Notes under the pieces: model-generated
What the model saw: only the letters and a program-made list of their open reading frames with translations
Database searches by the model: none
What the model was told of the DNA's origin: nothing
Origin: an uncultured Clostridia bacterium
GTDB taxonomy: Bacteria > Bacillota > Clostridia > TANB77 > CAG-508
Direction: 5' to 3'
Assembly: GCA_934121925.1 (NCBI GenBank)
Contig: CAKOVK010000004.1
Span: forward strand, 14,273-78,272
DNA: 64,000 bases
Translations under genes and position numbers: made by a program
Shown here: one piece after another, positions 15,035-23,526 of the stretch
Position numbering within the stretch: the stretch's first letter is position 1
How the letters are laid out: each line of letters opens with the position of its first letter

Positions 15035-15982
15035 ATGTTAAAAGCATGTAGTATGTCAAAAAGCATAGACAGACAAGCTGTTAAAATCCTAAAAGAAAAC
15101 GGTATAAGTATAGATGCATGGAATGGAGAAATGTATCCAAATAAAGAAGAACTAAAACAACTGTTAAAAAAATATGATATTTTAATTGTAGGAGTAGAGG
15201 AGAAGATAACAAAAGATTTGATTACAGATGTTAGAACTCCAAAAATTATAGCTTCTATGTCAATAGGGTTAGATCATATAGATAAAGAATGTTTTGAGTC
15301 TAAATTTATTGATATAGTTAATTGTCCCAATGCTAATGTTACATCAGTTGCGGAACATATTTTAGCATTAATACTAGATTCAAGTAAGAGAATACAAGAA
15401 GCCAATAGAAAGCCAAATAGAAAACAATTAATTAGTAACCCTACAGATATAAACGGAAAAACAATAGGTTTAATAGGAGCAGGGAAGATATCTCAAAGAA
15501 TGATAGATATAGCAAGAGTATTTAACATGAATATTTTGTGCTATACAGCACATCCCGAAAAACATAGAGATCTAATTGAAAAAGAAGTTGAATTTGTTGA
15601 TTTAGATACATTATTACAAAAATCGGATATTGTAAATGTGAGTGTACCATTAACAAAAGATACTAATAACTTAATATCAAGAGATAAAACAGAACTTTTA
15701 AAGAAAAATGCTATATTTATAAACACTTCTAGAGCAGGAATTACTGATATAGAAGCTTTAGTTGATTTTGCCGATAGGAATCCCAATTTTTATCTAGGAT
15801 TAGACATAGATACAGGTGAATATGTGGATTTATTATCTAAAAAAAGAAACAATGTTATTGTTACACCACATATAGCAGGATGTACAGAGGAAGCTGTAAA
15901 AAGACAATACGTAGAGTGTGCTAAAAACATAGTTAATGTTTTGAGAAAAAGAAAAGAAGAAAAAGATTTGGAAGAAAGATAG
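15035..15982 (+). CDS. D-isomer-specific 2-hydroxyacid dehydrogenase
   Basis: A 315-residue NAD-dependent dehydrogenase of the D-2-hydroxyacid family (phosphoglycerate, glycerate or similar 2-ketoacid reductases). The dinucleotide fold is seen in IGLIGAGKISQR, the substrate Arg in INTSRAG, and the catalytic His in TPHIAGCTEEA. AGGAGG precedes the ATG. It lies between two paralogous transporter genes with gaps of nine bases, so it is in their operon and may act on the carried compound. The exact substrate cannot be read from the sequence. Confidence 0.88.
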   Translation: MLKACSMSKSIDRQAVKILKENGISIDAWNGEMYPNKEELKQLLKKYDILIVGVEEKITKDLITDVRTPKIIASMSIGLDHIDKECFESKFIDIVNCPNANVTSVAEHILALILDSSKRIQEANRKPNRKQLISNPTDINGKTIGLIGAGKISQRMIDIARVFNMNILCYTAHPEKHRDLIEKEVEFVDLDTLLQKSDIVNVSVPLTKDTNNLISRDKTELLKKNAIFINTSRAGITDIEALVDFADRNPNFYLGLDIDTGEYVDLLSKKRNNVIVTPHIAGCTEEAVKRQYVECAKNIVNVLRKRKEEKDLEER

Positions 15983-15991
15983 GAGCATTAA

Positions 15992-17248
15992 ATGGAACAA
16001 ACTAATGTCTGGAAAATTTTTTTAATGTCAGATCTAGCCGGAAAAGTTATAAGTGTATTTAAAGACGTGTTTTTAGGAATATATTTTTTAAAGATAACGC
16101 AAGGAAACATAGCTAATGTATCAGAATACTACATTACATTCTTTTTAGTATATTTGGTATGCTTGTTACTTGTTAATAAATTGCAGAAACTCAATTTAGT
16201 TTCAATGTTTAGAATAGGGATATTTTTAAATTTAATTCAATGTATAGTTTTGCTTGTGATGGGAGAAAGAATTTCAAACTATATTATTCCATTTGCGATA
16301 TTTGCAAGTATAGGAAATGCATTTTATTATTACCCCGAACAAATATTAATAAAAAGAGTTAATAAAGATGAGAATTTTAGAAAATATATCACTAGAGATC
16401 AAATATTAAAATATACAATAAATATCGTACTCCCTATAGTATTGGGCTATTGTATTAGTAAAAGTTCATATCAATTAGCTTTTATTATATTAATAATACT
16501 AATTTCTATAAGTCTAATTTCTTCAATGTTCATAAAAGAAATTCAACTAGAACATGGAAAAATAAATATAAAGAAATTCTTAAAGAATATTAATGGAAGT
16601 CAAAATAAAAAAATGATGAGATTAATGAGTTGGAGAACAATATTTAGAGGATTGAGTTCTTTTGGAGTATTATCAACATTAATCTCAATTATAACTTTTT
16701 TAGTTGTGACAACAGAATTATCACTAGGAAGCATTAGCAGTTTTATAACTATTATTTCTATTATAGTAGTATATTTAACTAACAAATTTGTTAGAAAAGA
16801 AAAATTGTCTAAATTGTTTATACCAATGTCTATTTTTCAAAGCATTGTAGTTATAGTACTTACATTTAGTATGATGTATTTTAATATAAACAATGAAATC
16901 AGGATTGGAACACTTACAGTAAGCATAGGCTTTTTGCTTATATTATTATACAATATAGTCAACGGAGTAAGTAATCCAATATTTGAAACATCAAACTCAA
17001 TTATATATTATGAGTGTATGTGTAAGCAAAATATTAAAACAGAAGACGAACCAAATTATGTATTTTGGTTTGAAATTATGATAAATATATCAAGAAGTTT
17101 TGGATATTTAATTTTAATATTTGTTTTAAAAATTGGATTTGATTTAAATATAATTTCAATTTTAATAGTAGGGTTTACCTTAATGTATATAGCCTTTGCT
17201 TATACATTGAATACTATATGTAAAAGATATTTGTACAATGCAAAATAA
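15992..17248 (+). CDS. MFS-like transporter, paralogue 2
   Basis: A 418-residue polytopic membrane protein with about 12 hydrophobic segments, related to the product of 13850. TAGGAGC precedes the ATG. It ends an apparent three-gene unit (transporter, dehydrogenase, transporter). A short perfect hairpin, AATTACTATAT/ATATAGTAATT, starts inside the stop codon but lacks a T run. Substrate unknown. Confidence 0.75.
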   Translation: MEQTNVWKIFLMSDLAGKVISVFKDVFLGIYFLKITQGNIANVSEYYITFFLVYLVCLLLVNKLQKLNLVSMFRIGIFLNLIQCIVLLVMGERISNYIIPFAIFASIGNAFYYYPEQILIKRVNKDENFRKYITRDQILKYTINIVLPIVLGYCISKSSYQLAFIILIILISISLISSMFIKEIQLEHGKINIKKFLKNINGSQNKKMMRLMSWRTIFRGLSSFGVLSTLISIITFLVVTTELSLGSISSFITIISIIVVYLTNKFVRKEKLSKLFIPMSIFQSIVVIVLTFSMMYFNINNEIRIGTLTVSIGFLLILLYNIVNGVSNPIFETSNSIIYYECMCKQNIKTEDEPNYVFWFEIMINISRSFGYLILIFVLKIGFDLNIISILIVGFTLMYIAFAYTLNTICKRYLYNAK

Positions 17249-17322
17249 TTACTATATAAATATAGTAATTATGCAATAATAAAAAGAAATAATGATATGT
17301 AATATAGGAGTGATTCATAAAG

Positions 17323-18756
17323 ATGAAATTAGGAATTGATATAGATAATGTTATTTCAAATTTTGACGAAGAATTATTAAAAGCATTTTTAATACATAAC
17401 GACGAGTTGGGATACAATGGAGAATATAACAAAGATGCAGAATATATAACTAGAGGAATGTTTAATTGGGGAGAGGACAAAGTAAAAAAGTTCTATGTTG
17501 ATAATATAGAAAAAATTGCTAAAAATCTAAAAGTTAAAGAAAAAGCAAAAGAGTACATAGATAAGCTAAAAGAAGATGGACATATTATCTGCATTATTAC
17601 TGGAAGAGACAATGGAGAATATTCTGATCCATATAATATGACTAAAGAATGGTTAGACAATAATTCTATTCATTATGACAGACTTATTTTAACTAATGCT
17701 TATAAAAATGATAAAAGCGGAAAAACAAAAAAATGCAAAGAAAATAACATTGATATTATGATTGACGATTCAGCCAATATATGCCAAGAATGCATTAATA
17801 ACAATATACCAGCATTACTAATGGACACACACTATAATAAGCAAACAAACATACCTAGAGTGCATGATTGGAAAGAATTATATGAATTCATTAGCAACTA
17901 TAAAACTAAAAAAATAAATGTAATATTAGATACCGATACTTATAACGAATGTGATGATCAATTTGCGCTTTCATATATGATTAAAAGCCAAGATATATTT
18001 AATATTGAAGCAATAACAGTTGCACCATATTCTCATAAAGAAAGAAATGAAACTGTTATAAGCGGAAGAGAAAAAAGTTATAACGAAATATTAAAAATAT
18101 GTAATTGGCTAAACTTTGATACAACAAGTAAAGTATTTAAAGGCGCAGAAGATTATATTAGTAATGGCTATAATAAAACCAATGATGCAGTTAATAAAAT
18201 AATTGAAATAGCACTAAAAAACGATAAAACATATATAATGGCAATAGGAGCAATTACTAATATTGCACTTGCCATTGAAAAAGAACCTAAAATAATTGAA
18301 AGAATAGAAGTAATATGGCTAGGCGGGCATAGTTTATTACAAGACAATAACCAGGAATTTAACTTTAAGCAAGATGTAAGTGCAGTAAAAATTGTGTTTG
18401 GGTCAAAAGTAAAACTAACAGTAATTCCATGTAAAAATGTTGCATCTAATTTAAGAACTTCAATATATGAATTAAACCATTACTTAAAAGATAAAAGCAA
18501 ATTATGCAATTATTTAATAGATAGATTTTATAATGATGGATATCATGGAATACAAGAAAGAAGAGTTATTTGGGATATTTCGGTTATAGCATATATGATA
18601 AACAAAAGTTGGTTTACTACCCAAAATATAAGTTGCCCTAATATAAAAGACGATACATCTTATGAATTGACTACGAATGAGCACAAAATAACAATGGTAA
18701 ACTACATAAATGTTAATAAAGTATATGAAGATTTATTTAGAAAATTAGGAGAATAA
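17323..18756 (+). CDS. Fusion of HAD 5'-nucleotidase and nucleoside hydrolase
   Basis: A 477-residue two-domain protein. Residues 1-195 are an NT5C-like HAD phosphatase: GIDIDNVISNF gives the DxD nucleophile motif, IITGRDN motif II and IDDS the acidic motif. Residues 198-477 are an inosine-uridine-type nucleoside hydrolase: LDTDTYNECDDQFAL is the calcium-binding motif (usually DTDxGxDD), and EFNFKQDVSAV matches the ExNxxxDxxA motif. One chain could thus strip phosphate from a nucleotide and then cleave the base. AGGAG precedes the ATG. A histidine phosphatase gene follows three bases after its stop. The Tyr-Asn-Glu insert in the calcium motif suggests a non-standard substrate. Confidence 0.85.
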   Translation: MKLGIDIDNVISNFDEELLKAFLIHNDELGYNGEYNKDAEYITRGMFNWGEDKVKKFYVDNIEKIAKNLKVKEKAKEYIDKLKEDGHIICIITGRDNGEYSDPYNMTKEWLDNNSIHYDRLILTNAYKNDKSGKTKKCKENNIDIMIDDSANICQECINNNIPALLMDTHYNKQTNIPRVHDWKELYEFISNYKTKKINVILDTDTYNECDDQFALSYMIKSQDIFNIEAITVAPYSHKERNETVISGREKSYNEILKICNWLNFDTTSKVFKGAEDYISNGYNKTNDAVNKIIEIALKNDKTYIMAIGAITNIALAIEKEPKIIERIEVIWLGGHSLLQDNNQEFNFKQDVSAVKIVFGSKVKLTVIPCKNVASNLRTSIYELNHYLKDKSKLCNYLIDRFYNDGYHGIQERRVIWDISVIAYMINKSWFTTQNISCPNIKDDTSYELTTNEHKITMVNYINVNKVYEDLFRKLGE

Positions 18757-18759
18757 GAT

Positions 18760-19290
18760 ATGAAAATATATTTAGTAAGACATGGACAAGTTCCACATAA
18801 TGCAACTAAGCAATATAATGTTGGAGATGAAGACTTAACAGAGGTGGGAGTGGAGCAAGCTAAAGAATTAAGAGAAAAAATAAAAAATATCAAATTTGAT
18901 AAAGTTTTTTCATCACCTTTAACAAGAGCAAAACATACTGCAGAAATCATTGTTGCCAACAAATATGAATTTATAATTGACAACAGAATTAAAGAAAGAA
19001 GTTGCGGAGATTTAAGCGGAAAACTACTTACTGAAACAAACAGAGAAGAATATTGGAACTATTATACTACTATTCAACAAGGAACAAGTGAAAACATTCG
19101 AGATTTCTTTAAAAGAGTTTATAATTTTTTAGATGAACTAAAAACTAAAGATTATAAAAATATTTTAGTAGTTGCGCATAGTGGAGTTTCAAAAGCATTT
19201 AATGGATACTTTGAAGGAATACAAGATGGTAAATTCTTAAATAGAGGATTAAAGAATTGTGAAATTAGAGAATATGAATTGCATTTATAA
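18760..19290 (+). CDS. Histidine phosphatase family protein
   Basis: A 176-residue phosphoglycerate mutase-like phosphatase. LVRHGQ at the N-terminus holds the phospho-accepting His and its Arg; FSSPLTRAKHTAE and VVAHSGVSKAF hold the second Arg and His. It starts three bases after the nucleotidase-nucleoside hydrolase stop and is surely co-transcribed, so it likely works on a related phosphorylated compound. Substrate unknown. Confidence 0.88.
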   Translation: MKIYLVRHGQVPHNATKQYNVGDEDLTEVGVEQAKELREKIKNIKFDKVFSSPLTRAKHTAEIIVANKYEFIIDNRIKERSCGDLSGKLLTETNREEYWNYYTTIQQGTSENIRDFFKRVYNFLDELKTKDYKNILVVAHSGVSKAFNGYFEGIQDGKFLNRGLKNCEIREYELHL

Positions 19291-19384
19291 AGTATTGTAG
19301 AAACTGCTATGAATTTAGTATCTTGTTGTACTCATAGGCTTTTAAAGAAACAGAAAAAATTCGATAACAGAAGGAGTGAACATA

Positions 19385-19825
19385 ATGATCACTATAAAGA
19401 ATGATAATAATATGGAAATGAAAGATATAATTCATACAAAATTAAGGAAAAACAATAGAGAAAAGTGCGAATGGTTAAAGGATAATACATCAGCAGATAT
19501 AAAAATATCTGATATGAAAAGCAACAATTTTTTGGCTTTTGATGACAATAAATTAATAGGTGGTGCAATTGGCTTTGTGCAATATAATTGGTACTTTCTA
19601 GATTTGTTATATGTAGATAAAGAATATAGAGGACAAAGGGTTGGAACAAATTTGCTAAACCAAATAGAAAAGTTTGCTAAAAAAGAAAATTTAACAGGAA
19701 TTAGAATGGAAACATGGAATTTTCAGGCAAGAGAGTTCTATGAAAAGAACGGATATATAGTATTTGCCGAAATAAAAGACTGTCCCCCTCAAACAACTTG
19801 TTATTTTTTAAAGAAAGAATGTTAG
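19385..19825 (+). CDS. GNAT family N-acetyltransferase
   Basis: A 146-residue GCN5-related acetyltransferase. The acetyl-CoA loop is YRGQRVGTNLL, preceded by the LDLLYVDKEYR strand; WNFQAREFYEKNGY is the usual motif B. Start ATG 19385 has AGAAGGAG eight bases upstream; an in-frame GTG at 19376 lies inside that site. The acceptor is unknown. It sits between the salvage genes and the third transporter. Confidence 0.88.
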   Translation: MITIKNDNNMEMKDIIHTKLRKNNREKCEWLKDNTSADIKISDMKSNNFLAFDDNKLIGGAIGFVQYNWYFLDLLYVDKEYRGQRVGTNLLNQIEKFAKKENLTGIRMETWNFQAREFYEKNGYIVFAEIKDCPPQTTCYFLKKEC

Positions 19826-19946
19826 TTAAAAAATAAGGTACTTTAAATTTTTGTATCACTATGTTAGAATGTTTGTAAAAAGTAGAAATATATTTATAAA
19901 ACAAAGAAAAGCTTCATTTTAATAAAGAGAGGATTATAACGTAATA

Positions 19947-21155
19947 ATGAACGAAGTAGAATATAACCAAAAGGTAGAATTAAGTAACAAAATATACCCA
20001 ATATTTTCAGGAATTTCTGGTGATCTATTGTTTTGGATTGCTATTGACACTATATTCCTAACTGTAGTTAAAGGTTTTAATGCTGCACAGATTAGTTCGC
20101 TTAGTACTATTGGAAATTTAATAACAATATTAATATATCCAATTGCTTTTAAAATAATTAAGAAAATCGGAAACATTAGATCAATAAAACTAGGAACTGT
20201 ATTATTACTGTGTTCCGCTATATTACTTACATTTGCCAATAAATATCTTATTATATTGCTTGGACATATTTTATATGATTCAGCCTTCCTCTTTAAAAAT
20301 ATGGATAATGTAGTATTAAGAAAAAATCTAAAGTATGCAAATAAAGAAAAAGATTATATTAAAATACAAAACAAATCTAGTTTTATATATTCTCTTATAA
20401 CTATGTTAATAGCTTTTACAGTAGGATTTTTATTTAATGTTAACAATTATTTACCTATGATATTATGCATATCTTTCTGTATTTTAAGTGTAATCTTATC
20501 TAACTTTTTATACGAATACAAAAATAATAAAAATGATGAATTTAAAGAAAAACAAAAATTATCAATAACTAAACTAATTTTTTTAATACTATTATTATAT
20601 GCAAGCCTTTATGCGGCAATTGATTTAGGTCAATCAAATAGTAAATTACTTATACAATACAAATTATCATCTTTTTTAGAAACTAGTAAAGTATCTATAT
20701 ATTTATCAGTCACAATTGCAATCTCAAGAGTGGTGAGAGTAGTAAGCGATTACTTTTTTACAAAAAAAATTAAAGGTGAAAATAAGCAAGTGTTATATAT
20801 AATTGGATACACATTAGCCGGAGCTTTTATTTCTATTATACTTGGAACTATGTTAAAGCTTGAAATAATTGGAATAGTTTTAATGACACTTGGATTCTTT
20901 GTATTTCTTGGTGTACGCGACTTGTTCGCAAACTACATGAAAACATTGCTATTAAATAGTTGTAGTGAAAAATATCATGAACAAGCTATAACTTATTTAA
21001 CATTATCAAGAAAAGTTGGTAAATTTTTAATTGGAGGAGCTATTACATTAATTCTATTAAGATTTGATCTTATATATGTAATGATATTTTTACTTATAAT
21101 TTCAATTTTAAATATTCTAATAATTAAAAAAATATGCGACCTGCTAAAAAAATAA
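19947..21155 (+). CDS. MFS-like transporter 3
   Basis: A 402-residue polytopic membrane protein with about 12 hydrophobic segments and MFS-like organisation (loop FLYEYKNNKNDEFKEKQKL between the halves). GAGAGGA lies upstream of the ATG. It is the third such transporter in eight kilobases; it is more distant from the other two. Substrate unknown. Confidence 0.75.
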   Translation: MNEVEYNQKVELSNKIYPIFSGISGDLLFWIAIDTIFLTVVKGFNAAQISSLSTIGNLITILIYPIAFKIIKKIGNIRSIKLGTVLLLCSAILLTFANKYLIILLGHILYDSAFLFKNMDNVVLRKNLKYANKEKDYIKIQNKSSFIYSLITMLIAFTVGFLFNVNNYLPMILCISFCILSVILSNFLYEYKNNKNDEFKEKQKLSITKLIFLILLLYASLYAAIDLGQSNSKLLIQYKLSSFLETSKVSIYLSVTIAISRVVRVVSDYFFTKKIKGENKQVLYIIGYTLAGAFISIILGTMLKLEIIGIVLMTLGFFVFLGVRDLFANYMKTLLLNSCSEKYHEQAITYLTLSRKVGKFLIGGAITLILLRFDLIYVMIFLLIISILNILIIKKICDLLKK

Positions 21156-21168
21156 GGAGGAACAATAA

Positions 21169-21210
21169 ATGAAAGCAGAAAGATTAAAACCAGGAGATAG
21201 AAGAAAGTAA
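21169..21210 (+). pseudogene. N-terminal remnant resembling a peptidase S66 gene
   Basis: A perfect AAGGAGG site precedes an ATG reading MKAERLKPGDRRK then stop. MKAERLKPGD matches the usual start of LD-carboxypeptidase (S66) proteins, where it continues with an IGII-type strand. The rest of the gene is missing, so this looks like a deletion remnant; a functional small peptide is less likely. Confidence 0.4.
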
Positions 21211-21238
21211 ATAATAACAAACAATATTGGAGGCAAAT

Positions 21239-21790
21239 ATGAAGGTTATATTTTTAGATTTTGATGGAGTTATAAATAATTGGGCAAGTCAAGATGAAGT
21301 TGACAAACTAAATGTTAAAATACTAAAAGATATTATAGATGCATCTGGAGCAAAAATTATTGCTATAACATCAAATAAATATCCATTTCAATTAAAAAAG
21401 GAAAAAAGTATGTTAAAAACTCGATTTGGAAGAGATTTATTGCAATTGAAAAGATTAGGAGTTAGTGTTGATGGGGTAACACCATTAGTAAAATGCAACA
21501 GAGCATTGGAGATAATAGAGTACTTGAATGCAAATAAGGATGTCCAAAATTACGTTATATTAGATGATGAAGTAATTGAAAATGAACAACTTATAGAACA
21601 TCAAGTTTACCTAGATTTGTATAAAGGCTTACAAGAAGAACACAAAAAGCCGGCGTTAGACATATTAAATGGAAGGTTAGGATTTTACCCAAAAGATTAT
21701 AATAGAAATGAAACAAGCGAGGATAGAATAAGAAGAATTAATGAATACTATAATAGCGAAAAAAATGCAACTGATGAAAAATGCCATTAA
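21239..21790 (+). CDS. HAD-like phosphatase (RNA-repair HAD type)
   Basis: A 183-residue protein of the HAD superfamily, closest in pattern to the HAD domain of Swiss-army-knife RNA repair proteins. FLDFDGVIN gives the DxD motif at the N-terminus, ITSNKYPF motif II, and YVILDDEV the metal-binding acids. Start ATG 21239 follows GGAGG by five bases; an upstream in-frame TTG is unlikely. It closes the transporter/salvage cluster. Substrate unknown. Confidence 0.75.
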   Translation: MKVIFLDFDGVINNWASQDEVDKLNVKILKDIIDASGAKIIAITSNKYPFQLKKEKSMLKTRFGRDLLQLKRLGVSVDGVTPLVKCNRALEIIEYLNANKDVQNYVILDDEVIENEQLIEHQVYLDLYKGLQEEHKKPALDILNGRLGFYPKDYNRNETSEDRIRRINEYYNSEKNATDEKCH

Positions 21791-21804
21791 AATATGGCTT
21801 TTTT
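21783..21804 (+). terminator. Terminator after the HAD gene
   Basis: A short GCCAT/ATGGC stem followed by six Ts, starting inside the last codons of the gene. Confidence 0.6.
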
Positions 21805-21812
21805 CATTGCTA

Positions 21813-21932
21813 CGTTTTTCCAAAACTTGTCGAAAAATAATAGTTTTGGAAAAATATTTCCAAAACTTGACTTAATTAAAACGGAATAAATGGGAAGGCC
21901 TCCTTTTGTTTGAATTTAAACAAAAGTGATCT
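21813..21932. repeat. Cluster of inverted repeats
   Basis: TTTTTCCAAAACT near 21815 is repeated as its reverse complement about 14 bases on, and TTTCCAAAACTTG appears again about 15 bases later. A second palindrome, CTTTTGTTT.AAACAAAAG, follows. No coding frame is seen. These may be regulator sites or a small repeat element. Confidence 0.5.
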
Positions 21933-22009
21933 GTTTTATTTCTTCCACAAAAATTTAATTAAGACTTCATAAATAAATAATAAAGTAGTATAATAAAAAA
22001 GAGGTTTTT

Positions 22010-22849
22010 ATGAAAAAGATTAATCTTAAAGAAAAATATAAGTTAATACAGAAGTTATCTGCAAACATGAAAAAAGATCATGTAAGTGAATGTTCAGCAG
22101 AATGCTCTTATTATACAATACTATCATTTATACCATTTATAATATTGCTAATAACATTAATACAATATACAAATATAGCTCCTCAAACTTTATTTGAAGC
22201 TATATCTAGAATAATTCCATCAAGTATGAATGAAATGGTTTTAGGAATAGTGCAAGAAGCTTATTCCAAATCACTAGGCACGGTATCTATTTCAATTATT
22301 TTTACAATATGGGTAGCAGGAAGAGGACTTTTTGCACTAACAAAAGGATTGCAATTTGTTTATCATGTTGATAACGAAGAAAAGGCTTCATATATATATT
22401 TAAGAGTAAAAGCAATTATAGAAACAATACTATTTATTATTTTAATTGTTGTTGGTCTAGTATTATTAGTTTTTGGTAATAGTCTTAGAGAAATTATACA
22501 AGAACATTTTGGCTGCTTAAGAAATTATAATATATGGTCATCTATATTGACAGGGATAGGGTTTATACTAGCAACATTTTTAATATTTATTTTGCTTTAT
22601 AAATATATACCTAAAAATAAAGTAACATTTAAAAGCCAAATATATGGAGCTCTGTTTGGAGCAATTGCGCTTAATGCAGTATCATTTGTATTTTCTAAAT
22701 ATTTAGATATATTTAAAGGATTTTCTATAACATATGGAAGTTTAACTACATTAATGTTAATTATGATGTGGACTTATTCTTGCTTTTATACAGTATTCTT
22801 AGGTGCTGAATTAAATAAGTTAATAAATCAAAAAGAAAAAAATATATAA
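22010..22849 (+). CDS. YihY/BrkB family membrane protein
   Basis: A 279-residue integral membrane protein of the YihY/virulence factor BrkB family (PF03631). About six helices are visible, with the family motifs ECSAECSYYTILSFIPF near the start and a GAxxxAxxW-like TLMLIMMWTYSCFYTVFLGAELN at the end. The function of the family is poorly defined. Length matches. GAGGTT precedes the ATG. A bidirectional terminator separates it from the convergent gene. Confidence 0.92.
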   Translation: MKKINLKEKYKLIQKLSANMKKDHVSECSAECSYYTILSFIPFIILLITLIQYTNIAPQTLFEAISRIIPSSMNEMVLGIVQEAYSKSLGTVSISIIFTIWVAGRGLFALTKGLQFVYHVDNEEKASYIYLRVKAIIETILFIILIVVGLVLLVFGNSLREIIQEHFGCLRNYNIWSSILTGIGFILATFLIFILLYKYIPKNKVTFKSQIYGALFGAIALNAVSFVFSKYLDIFKGFSITYGSLTTLMLIMMWTYSCFYTVFLGAELNKLINQKEKNI

Positions 22850-22850
22850 G

Positions 22851-22880
22851 AAAATCCTGCCATATTGTTGGCAGGATTTT
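22851..22880. terminator. Bidirectional terminator
   Basis: Perfect 11 bp stem AAAATCCTGCC/GGCAGGATTTT between convergent genes. Confidence 0.85.
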
Positions 22881-22886
22881 AAAGGA

Positions 22887-23243
22887 TCATATTAAGTTGT
22901 AACGAGTGTCCAACATTTCGTACACTTCATTTCTTAACTCTTCTGGCAATTCTTTTGCCGCCTCCCTATAATACTCATCATCCAAAATTTTAATAGAAGA
23001 ATAATAGAGGTCTTCAGCCTTTTTTCTTAAGGCTTCTCGAGCATCTTTATTTTCAATAGATCTTGCTTCATAATATAGTTTCCGGGCATCAAACATACCT
23101 TCATAAGCATACTTTACTGGCCAATAAATTGAGCAATACTTATTTATTTTCCTTTCGCGAGTAAAATAAGTTACTACAAAATAAAGAGCTAAAGAGATTA
23201 CAAGTATAATGACAAAAAAGTTAAAATAGAAAAATAAGCGCAT
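22887..23243 (-). CDS. Hypothetical membrane-anchored protein, atypical codons
   Basis: A 118-residue protein with one N-terminal membrane helix (about 3-27) followed by a charged helical cytoplasmic part (REALRKKAEDLYYSS...). A TAGGAGG site precedes the ATG. It uses CGC, CGA, CGT, CGG and AGG for Arg, unlike its neighbours, and it holds the only in-frame CGG in the window (minus-strand codon at 23082-23084) where the zero frame clearly continues as coding. The stop is TGA. Probably horizontally acquired. No family recognised. Confidence 0.75.
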   Translation of the reverse strand: MRLFFYFNFFVIILVISLALYFVVTYFTRERKINKYCSIYWPVKYAYEGMFDARKLYYEARSIENKDAREALRKKAEDLYYSSIKILDDEYYREAAKELPEELRNEVYEMLDTRYNLI

Positions 23244-23298
23244 AAATCCTCCTAAAATAAAGATATAATTATTTTTATTTCGCTATATCTGCGAAAGG

Positions 23299-23328
23299 AT
23301 GTAAATTAATAATACTATTAATTTACAT
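23299..23328. promoter_or_regulatory. 13 bp inverted repeat upstream of adhE
   Basis: ATGTAAATTAATA, four bases, then its exact reverse complement, about 50 bases before the adhE promoter. It could be an operator; it does not match the Rex consensus well. Confidence 0.4.
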
Positions 23329-23376
23329 AAAAGTCAAATTTAGAATCAAAAACAAAATAAATTATCTATTAATATG

Positions 23377-23405
23377 TTGAAAAAAAGAAAGGCATATGTT
23401 AATAT
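23377..23405 (+). promoter_or_regulatory. Promoter of adhE
   Basis: TTGAAA, 17-base spacer, TAATAT, about 120 bases before adhE. The leader so produced contains palindromic repeat copy 2. Confidence 0.55.
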
Positions 23406-23444
23406 TTAAACGGTGAGAATTAGTTAACAACGAATAGTGAACAA

Positions 23445-23481
23445 TTATATACTAGGAAATTTTTCATTTCCTAGTATATAA
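23445..23481. repeat. Palindromic repeat, copy 2
   Basis: TTATATACTAGGAAAT, loop TTTTC, exact reverse complement: identical arms to copies 1 and 3. It lies in the adhE 5' leader, 46 bases before the start codon. Confidence 0.85.
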
Positions 23482-23526
23482 AAACAATAAAGTACAAACT
23501 ATTAAAATAAATAAGGAGGATGTAAA

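Noticed and set aside
23377..23481. Rex operator upstream of adhE
   Set aside because: Only half-sites resembling TTAACAA or TGTTAA are seen; no full TTGTTAANNNNTTAACAA dyad could be found.
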